A stretch of 26,552 nucleotides of DNA from assembly GCA_034003745.1 (NCBI GenBank), contig JAVEYA010000027.1:1-26552 (forward strand). Reading direction: 5' to 3'. Numbering within the stretch: position 1 is the first letter of the stretch; the number at the start of each line of letters is the position of its first letter. Positions 21,616 to 26,552 of the stretch are shown piece after piece. The DNA comes from JAVEYA01 sp034003745 (GTDB taxonomy: Bacteria; Bacillota; Peptococcia; DRI-13; PHAD01). The notes beneath the pieces were generated by a model. That model was not told the DNA's origin, searched no databases, and was given only the letters and a program-made list of their open reading frames with translations. Position numbers and translations under genes: made by a program.

Positions 21616-22898
21616 ATTTGGTTGACGGCAAAATCCTGGATACAAAAGACTGCGACAGTGTATTGGAATCTCTGGACGAGCGGATTCTGGAGACCCTTGC
21701 CAAACCGCCTTTAACACCGAAGGTCGTCATCAACGCCTGCGATAAACTGGTAAACACCCTGGACAAATCCCTCTATTCCTCTGCCCTGGCTCAAGCGGGC
21801 ATTCCGGAAGAACTCGCCGACAGCTACCTTGCGATGGCCCGGGGAATGTTTTCCGGAGAGGCGCTGCGCTTCCGCCTGAAAAAAGAGTTTGGCCAAGACT
21901 ATGATAAAGTGCTGAAATATACCCCGGTAGGGGGAGAAAACGAAGTAACGGAGAGGATTTTGCCTCTGGGCGTGCTCCTTCATATTGCCGCGGGAAACGC
22001 AGATGGGTTGCCGGCCTTTTCCGTCCTGGAGGGGCTGCTTACAGGAAACATCAATATCCTGAAGCTTCCGGCGGCGGAAGGCGGTATCTCTATCCGGCTG
22101 TTATACGAGCTTATACAGATTGAACCGCTACTCTCCGAGTACATTTATGTTTTTGATTACTCGTCCCAGGACATTGTTCATATCAATAAATTGATTGATG
22201 CGGCCGATGCGGTGGTTGTATGGGGGGGAACCGGGTCTGTTTCAGCGTTTCGCGGCATGCTGCCGCCGCATATTAAGCTGATCGAATGGGGACACAAGGT
22301 TAGTTTTGCTTATGTAACGAAAGACGGAAGGGAGGACGGGAAGCTTGCCGGGATTGCGAAAAACATGGCCCACACCAGCCAGCTTTTGTGCAGCTCCTGC
22401 CAGGGAATATTTCTTGACACCGACGATACGAGGGAGATAGACGACTTTTGCCGACGCTTTCTACCGATTCTTGAAGAGGCCGTTGCGGCAAGCGCAAAAC
22501 CTACGGATATCGGGATAAAGGCACAGACCGCCTTGCGGGTATACAGCTCCGAGCTGGAAAAGATCTATACAGGCGATCGGCTTTTTAAAGGCAACGGCTG
22601 CAGCCTGAGAGCCTGTAACAATCAAATTCCCGAAGCGGCGATAGGGTTTGCCAATGCCTGGATAAAACCGCTTCCCTGCCGGCAGATACTGAAAGCCCTG
22701 CGGCCTTATAAAAATTATTTGCAGACAATCGCGCTGCTTTGTGGAGAACACGAGAAAGATAGCCTTATAGCAGATCTGCTGAAAACCGGCGCCGTCCGTG
22801 TCTGCCCAGGGGGACGCATGTCTGAAACTTATTCCGGCGCGCCCCATGACGGCGAATATCCGCTGCGCAGGTACACGAAAATTGCGTCCTGGGAGTAA
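21612..22898 (+). CDS. LuxC-like acyl-CoA reductase
   Basis: A 428-residue protein of the LuxC family (PF05893), which reduces fatty acyl groups to aldehydes with NADPH, forming a complex with LuxE. It resembles the aldehyde dehydrogenase fold: ILPLGVLLHIAAGNADGLPAFSVLEGLLTGN near residues 116-147 (the stretch expected to hold the cofactor loop), VVVWGGTGSVSAFR near 203-216, and LLCSSCQGIFLD near 257-268 with the presumed catalytic cysteine. The end, PLRRYTKIASW, is also typical. It is coupled to the LuxE-like gene by a four-base overlap. No LuxD-type thioesterase is present. The product is probably a fatty aldehyde or acyl-derived metabolite; this is inferred. Confidence 0.86.
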   Translation: MNLVDGKILDTKDCDSVLESLDERILETLAKPPLTPKVVINACDKLVNTLDKSLYSSALAQAGIPEELADSYLAMARGMFSGEALRFRLKKEFGQDYDKVLKYTPVGGENEVTERILPLGVLLHIAAGNADGLPAFSVLEGLLTGNINILKLPAAEGGISIRLLYELIQIEPLLSEYIYVFDYSSQDIVHINKLIDAADAVVVWGGTGSVSAFRGMLPPHIKLIEWGHKVSFAYVTKDGREDGKLAGIAKNMAHTSQLLCSSCQGIFLDTDDTREIDDFCRRFLPILEEAVAASAKPTDIGIKAQTALRVYSSELEKIYTGDRLFKGNGCSLRACNNQIPEAAIGFANAWIKPLPCRQILKALRPYKNYLQTIALLCGEHEKDSLIADLLKTGAVRVCPGGRMSETYSGAPHDGEYPLRRYTKIASWE

Positions 22899-22971
22899 GG
22901 AGGAGGGCTGCGATGGCAAATACCGAACCGCGCCGCCGGGCAGGTTTGTTTATTCCATCTTGTCTTCTTTC

Positions 22972-22980
22972 TGGTATAAG
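22972..22980 (+). promoter_or_regulatory. Possible extended -10 promoter of the nitrilase gene
   Basis: TGGTATAAG resembles the extended -10 elements at 8480 and 20445 and lies 44 bases before the nitrilase start. No -35 is seen, and read-through from luxC is equally possible. Confidence 0.3.
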
Positions 22981-23024
22981 CTTACAATTGAAACAGAGAA
23001 TAAATATTCGGGGGAGGGTAATTT

Positions 23025-23951
23025 ATGGAGAAGGTTGCCAACAGCGTAAGAGTTGCCGTTGTCCAGGCGGCGCCCATTATCATGGATCGGGAAAAAACCC
23101 TGGCAAAAGCCCTGAACTTAATCAAACAGGCCGGTGAAACGGGAGCGAACATTATCGTCCTGCCGGAATCCTTTATCCCCGCTTATCCCCGGGGTCTCTC
23201 CTTCGGCTATGTCGTCGGAAAAAGAACGGTGGAAGGACGCCTGGATTGGCAGCGATATTACGAAAATTCCGTACCCATCCCCGGAGCGGAAACGGCCCTT
23301 CTCGCCCAAGCCGCCAAGGAAGCGGGAGCGTACCTGTCCATCGGCGTCACGGAGCGGGACGGCCGGGGAATGCACCACTCCTTATACTGTACCAATATCT
23401 TCTTCGGCCCGGATGGCGCGCTTTTAGGCATTCACCGCAAAATCAAGCCCACCGGCAGTGAGCGGATTATCTGGGGCGAGGGAGACGGCAGCACCCTCAC
23501 CGTTTTGGATACGCCCTATGGTAAAATGGGGGCCCTGATGTGCTGGGAGAACTATATGCCCCTGGCTCGCGCCGCGATGTACGCTAAAGGCGTCACCTTA
23601 TATCTGGCGCCTACAGCGGATTATCGGGAGGAGTGGCAGTGCACCATGCGCCATATTGCCCTGGAGGGCAGATGTTTTGTGATCGCCTGCAATCAATACG
23701 TGGAAAAAAGCATGTACCCCGCCGACCTGCAATACTATCATGACCTGGAATCCTGTCCGGAGGTGATTTGTTCCGGGGGCAGCTGCATCGTCAGCCCCTT
23801 CGGCAAATACATTGCCGGCCCGGTCTTTGACAAAGAGGACATCCTCGTGGCTGACTTGGACCTAGATATGATTATCCAAAGCCGCATGGAATTTGACCCC
23901 AACGGCCATTATGCCCGCCCCGATATCTTCAAACTAATTGTGAACGAATAA
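23025..23951 (+). CDS. Nitrilase (carbon-nitrogen hydrolase family, nitrilase branch)
   Basis: A 308-residue enzyme with the complete catalytic triad of the superfamily: Glu48 in VLPES, Lys in HRKIKPT (residues 137-143), and Cys173 in LMCWENYMPLAR. The CWENYMPLAR signature marks branch 1, the true nitrilases that turn nitriles into carboxylic acids plus ammonia, rather than amidases. GLSFGYVVGKRTVEGRLDW and the DPNGHYARPDIFKL ending also fit aliphatic or arylacetonitrile nitrilases. GGGGGAGGG precedes the ATG. It follows the luxC-like gene by 126 bases and may or may not share a transcript with it. No nitrile hydratase or aldoxime dehydratase gene is near. Confidence 0.93.
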   Translation: MEKVANSVRVAVVQAAPIIMDREKTLAKALNLIKQAGETGANIIVLPESFIPAYPRGLSFGYVVGKRTVEGRLDWQRYYENSVPIPGAETALLAQAAKEAGAYLSIGVTERDGRGMHHSLYCTNIFFGPDGALLGIHRKIKPTGSERIIWGEGDGSTLTVLDTPYGKMGALMCWENYMPLARAAMYAKGVTLYLAPTADYREEWQCTMRHIALEGRCFVIACNQYVEKSMYPADLQYYHDLESCPEVICSGGSCIVSPFGKYIAGPVFDKEDILVADLDLDMIIQSRMEFDPNGHYARPDIFKLIVNE

Positions 23952-23966
23952 GCTTCATGATATAAT
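23938..23966 (+). promoter_or_regulatory. Promoter of the SCIFF gene
   Basis: TTGTGA (23938-23943), a 17-base spacer, and TGATATAAT (23958-23966) as a full extended -10. It overlaps the end of the nitrilase gene and lies 36 bases before the SCIFF start. Confidence 0.75.
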
Positions 23967-24002
23967 ACCTGTGTTAAGCCTGAAGAAGGAGGAAACAAGA
24001 CC

Positions 24003-24152
24003 ATGTCTCAAGGGGTACATATTAAAACCATCAATAAAGAGGTCCTTACCCAAACGATGAAGAATGGCGGCTGCGGCGAATGCGTCACCTCCTGCCAGTC
24101 GGCCTGCAAGACTTCCTGTACGGTCAGCAATCAGAGCTGTCTGAAAAAATAA
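24003..24152 (+). CDS. scfA: SCIFF ranthipeptide precursor (six cysteines in forty-five residues)
   Basis: A 49-residue peptide, MSQGVHIKTINKEVLTQTMK followed by NGGCGECVTSCQSACKTSCT and a VSNQSCLKK-type end, with six cysteines at 24, 27, 31, 35, 39 and 46. This matches the SCIFF precursor family of Clostridia, whose cysteines are linked by a radical-SAM enzyme to the alpha, beta or gamma carbon of other residues. Residues 1-22 act as leader (VHIKTINKEVL is the conserved recognition part). The start follows AAGGAGG at 23987-23993. The matching maturase is the next gene. The mature function is not established; a link to quorum sensing or redox is only proposed in other species. Confidence 0.93.
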   Translation: MSQGVHIKTINKEVLTQTMKNGGCGECVTSCQSACKTSCTVSNQSCLKK

Positions 24153-24174
24153 GAAGTATCTTTAAAAATTAAAC

Positions 24175-24208
24175 AACTTACGCCAAGCTTTTAAGCTTGG
24201 CGTAAGTT
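24175..24208 (+). terminator. Hairpin between SCIFF precursor and maturase (attenuator-like)
   Basis: AACTTACGCCAAGC (24175-24188) pairs over 14 bases with GCTTGGCGTAAGTT (24195-24208), then TTGTTCGTC. The short T-run suggests partial termination, giving more precursor than enzyme mRNA. Confidence 0.75.
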
Positions 24209-24238
24209 TGTTCGTCAATAAAGAAAAAGAGGTAAAAT

Positions 24239-25633
24239 ATGACCTGTAATTTTGACGCGGTACACAGCTTTACCATCCAGGATATCCATATTCTGCTGGA
24301 TATCAACAGCGGCATCGTGCATTCACTGAGCCGGATGGCCTGGGATTTTTATCAGGAATGGGAGAAGGCCGGTGGAGACGCTCCCCGGGCGATAGAAGCA
24401 TTGGCCAAAACATACGACCCCAAGGAGTTGCAGGAGATCCACCGGCAGTTCGAATCCCTGCGGGAAGAGGGAATGCTTTTTTCCCGGGATGATTCCCTCG
24501 CAGGCTACGAACTACCGGAAGATACGCTCATCAAAGCGCTGTGTCTGCATGTCGCTCATGACTGCAACCTCAGATGCGCCTATTGCTTTGCGGATACAGG
24601 CAGTTTCGGCGGTAAGCGCGGCCTGATGGATGCAGATACCGGAAAGCGCGCCATCGATTTCTTGTTTGAAGTCTCCGGACCCCGGAAACACATCGAAGTG
24701 GATTATTTCGGCGGGGAACCGCTCTTGAATTTTGCCGTAGTGCGGGAATTGATTCAATATGGACGGGCCAAAGCCCAGGCCTGCGGGAAAGAATTAAAGC
24801 AAACGCTGACCACCAACGCCGTTCTTTTGGATGCGGAGAAAAGTGATTTTCTGAATGCGCATGGCGTCCAGCTCATCTTAAGTCTGGATGGCCGCCCGCA
24901 GGTGCACGACCGGATGCGTCCCGCCACCGGCGGGCAGGGTTCCTACGAGCGCGTGCGCGCAGGCATTAGGGAGTACCTCTCCCGGCCCAATTCCGCCGGT
25001 TATTTTATCCGGGGCACCTATACCCGGTATAACCCGGATTTTTGTGAGGATGTCCGGCACTTGGTGGAGCAAGGTTTCCTGAATCTTTCCCTGGAGCCGG
25101 TGGTAGCGCCTGCGGGAGTGGGATACGCTCTGACGGAAGAAGACCTGCCGCAAATTTTCGAGGAATACGAAAAGCTGGCGGAGCTGCTCTATGCCTATGG
25201 ACAGACGGGACAAGAAGTCAATTTCTTTCATTATAATATCAGCCTGGACAAGGGACCGTGCCTGCCGAAGCGGCTTTCCGGCTGCGGCGCAGGGCACGAA
25301 TATCTGGCCGTATCCCCCGAAGGCGACCTGTATCCCTGTCACCAGTTTGTGGGGCAGGAAGAATATAAAATCGGCCATGTTTCTACAGGGGTGCGCAATT
25401 TCTCGATTGGCCGGGAATTCCGCCGGGCCCACGTCTTCAATAAGCCCCAATGCCGCGGGTGCTGGGCCAGATTCCTGTGCAGCGGCGGTTGCCACGCCAA
25501 TGCGTGCAGCCTCAACAGGAATATTTTGGAACCCTATCGCATAGGATGTGCAATACAACAAAAAAGACTCGAATGCGCCCTCTATTTACAGGTCAGGAAA
25601 ATGGCCGGTGAGCAGGACAACCCGGCTATCTAG
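24239..25633 (+). CDS. scfB: SCIFF peptide maturase, radical SAM thioether-forming enzyme
   Basis: A 464-residue enzyme that installs thioether bridges on the SCIFF peptide. Residues 1-90 form the leader-binding RRE domain (FTIQDIHILLDINSGIVHSL). The radical SAM motif CNLRCAYC lies at 109-116 (Cys109, 113, 116 bind the SAM cluster), followed by DYFGGEPLLNF. The C-terminal SPASM region, about 345-440, has the extra iron-sulfur cysteines in SGCGAGHEYLAVSPEGDLYPC, CRGCWARFLCSGGCHANAC, and the last near 436 (GCAIQ). AGAGGT precedes the ATG. The gene is 86 bases after its substrate, separated by the attenuator hairpin. Oxygen-sensitive clusters fit an anaerobe. Confidence 0.95.
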   Translation: MTCNFDAVHSFTIQDIHILLDINSGIVHSLSRMAWDFYQEWEKAGGDAPRAIEALAKTYDPKELQEIHRQFESLREEGMLFSRDDSLAGYELPEDTLIKALCLHVAHDCNLRCAYCFADTGSFGGKRGLMDADTGKRAIDFLFEVSGPRKHIEVDYFGGEPLLNFAVVRELIQYGRAKAQACGKELKQTLTTNAVLLDAEKSDFLNAHGVQLILSLDGRPQVHDRMRPATGGQGSYERVRAGIREYLSRPNSAGYFIRGTYTRYNPDFCEDVRHLVEQGFLNLSLEPVVAPAGVGYALTEEDLPQIFEEYEKLAELLYAYGQTGQEVNFFHYNISLDKGPCLPKRLSGCGAGHEYLAVSPEGDLYPCHQFVGQEEYKIGHVSTGVRNFSIGREFRRAHVFNKPQCRGCWARFLCSGGCHANACSLNRNILEPYRIGCAIQQKRLECALYLQVRKMAGEQDNPAI

Positions 25634-25719
25634 CCTATATATGACTAAAAAGGGAAGAATTGGTCAGAATATTAATGTATTATTGTTGCTAAAACTTGGG
25701 CAGTATGGCAGGTTGTACC

Positions 25720-25748
25720 TTGATAACCAGGTTTCATAATGATATAAT
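25720..25748 (+). promoter_or_regulatory. Promoter of the LysM envelope gene
   Basis: TTGATA (25720-25725), a 17-base spacer and TGATATAAT (25740-25748) with a consensus extended -10. It lies in the gap after the maturase (25634-25808), which otherwise holds no gene. Confidence 0.75.
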
Positions 25749-25808
25749 TACCACGTTATCCGTGTACAATAATAAATATTCTGCCATATACTGATTACAG
25801 GAAGGAAG

Positions 25809-26552
25809 GTGAGGAAACCGCAGGTTTTTCCCTGGACACCACCTGCGGGGAAGATGAAGGAAAGTATACTGAATGCGCGTATGCCTCAATTTCTCCAGCA
25901 TAAGAAGATATGGCTGACCGTAGTAGGGATATTTGCGGTAATAGCCGCACTATTCATAGGCATAGACAGGAATTCATCCTTAATGCTGACCGTGGATGGG
26001 CAAGCGCTGGCGGTAGTGGCAGGCGAAGAAACCGTGAATCAAGCGCTGGACTCGCTTAAAACCGCCCGGGAAAAGGAATCCGGAGTCACCATCGCCGGTT
26101 TTTCCAACGAACTTGCCTATGCCGAAAATCCCGACAGCTCTAAGAAGCCCGTCAGCGCAGAAGCCCTTGCAGTTTTGTTGAAAGATAAGCTGGAGTGGGA
26201 GAGCGCCTGCTGGGCCATCAAAATCAGCGGCAAACCGGACCTTTATTTCAAGAGCGAAGCGGACGCCGGGCAAGCGCTGGAAATGATTAAGGAATATTAT
26301 CTGCCTAAGGAAGGCGCACAGCAAATCGAGCACATCGCCTTTGCCGAGGACGTCGATATCCAACAGGAAACAACGGTCATGAACGCGTTGCTTACGCCGG
26401 AAACCGCAGTGGACGTTATGGTCAAAGGCCTGAATAAAATCATTAAGCATACCGTCCAAAACGGCGATACCCTCTGGGCCATCGCCAAGAACAACAACAT
26501 GACCGTCGACGAATTGAAGGAAATCAATACGGAATTAAAAAGTGATTTTCTG
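25809..26552 (+). CDS. Membrane-anchored LysM protein, probable M23-type cell-wall peptidase (partial, 3' end missing)
   Basis: The frame is open to the window edge, 248 codons. A hydrophobic helix, IWLTVVGIFAVIAALFIGI, sits about 32-50 residues in, then an extracellular region with an AVVAGEETVNQALDSLKTA (G5/YabE-type pattern), and near the end a LysM repeat, KHTVQNGDTLWAIAKNNNMT, which binds peptidoglycan. This layout fits the start of LysM-M23 peptidases, but the peptidase domain is beyond the window. The start is uncertain: GTG at 25809 follows AGGAAGGAAG closely; ATG at 25854 and ATG at 25881 are also in frame but have poorer sites. A CCGCAGGT/ACCTGCGG hairpin (25818-25825/25841-25848) lies between the first two. 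Confidence 0.8.
   Translation, partial: MRKPQVFPWTPPAGKMKESILNARMPQFLQHKKIWLTVVGIFAVIAALFIGIDRNSSLMLTVDGQALAVVAGEETVNQALDSLKTAREKESGVTIAGFSNELAYAENPDSSKKPVSAEALAVLLKDKLEWESACWAIKISGKPDLYFKSEADAGQALEMIKEYYLPKEGAQQIEHIAFAEDVDIQQETTVMNALLTPETAVDVMVKGLNKIIKHTVQNGDTLWAIAKNNNMTVDELKEINTELKSDFL

Noticed and set aside
22913..23137. A 74-codon frame after luxC with a good ribosome binding site, considered as a gene
   Set aside because: It overlaps the first 110 bases of the nitrilase gene in another frame and its C-terminal half is just the shifted nitrilase sequence. Kept only as a possible remnant in the findings.
24878..25561. A 227-codon minus-strand open frame over the SCIFF maturase
   Set aside because: It lies entirely in the SPASM half of a clear radical SAM gene and has no recognisable motif or ribosome binding site.

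Overview
The window comes from a Gram-positive, probably anaerobic Firmicute. The conserved run DUF951 - rpsF - ssb - rpsR - MazG-like - yybS - DHH phosphoesterase - rplI - dnaB - purA, strong AGGAGG ribosome binding sites, and a SCIFF peptide with its radical-SAM maturase together suggest the Clostridia, most likely the Peptococcaceae/Desulfitobacteriaceae neighbourhood. The genus is an inference and was not searched. Nearly all genes lie on the plus strand; the one clear minus-strand gene encodes a small DUF3892 protein.

Layout. 1-7002: housekeeping block (ribosomal proteins S6, S18 and L9, SSB, DnaB, PurA), with a membrane protein (YybS) and a c-di-AMP-type phosphodiesterase that lacks the membrane/PAS/GGDEF half of GdpP. 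7011-7470: tRNA operon Lys-Glu-Val-Asp with its own promoter and terminator. 7543-12657: RarD-type permease, cytidylate-kinase-like protein, Tex, a metal-dependent cyclase/hydrolase, and a solo Imm5-type protein. 12736-13548: TipA-like MerR regulator with signs of two translation starts. 13599-15465: a more AT-rich accessory island with a Phd/YefM-Uma2 nuclease fusion behind a perfect palindrome, a BRO-family antirepressor-like protein carrying its own internal palindrome, and a degenerate short frame. 15486-20017: GNAT acetyltransferase, a small membrane-anchored unknown, a two-gene ABC exporter, an alpha/beta hydrolase, and the convergent DUF3892 gene. 20185-20438: tRNA-Gly whose 3' end plus terminator is duplicated about 148 bp downstream. 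20491-22898: LuxE-like/LuxC-like fatty-aldehyde module without luciferase or thioesterase genes. 23025-23951: a true-nitrilase-type hydrolase. 24003-25633: SCIFF precursor and maturase. 25809-end: start of a membrane-anchored LysM envelope protein cut by the window edge.

How they fit together. The first 7 kb serve translation, replication and purine synthesis. From about 12.7 kb the content becomes accessory, with small modules that each have their own promoter, several of the extended -10 form (TGnTATAAT). The strongest candidates for less described biology are the Phd-Uma2 fusion with its palindrome next to the BRO gene, the LuxE/LuxC pair beside a rearranged tRNA-Gly locus, and the truncated GdpP. 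The SCIFF locus is a known ranthipeptide type, and its processing and export partners are not evident here.
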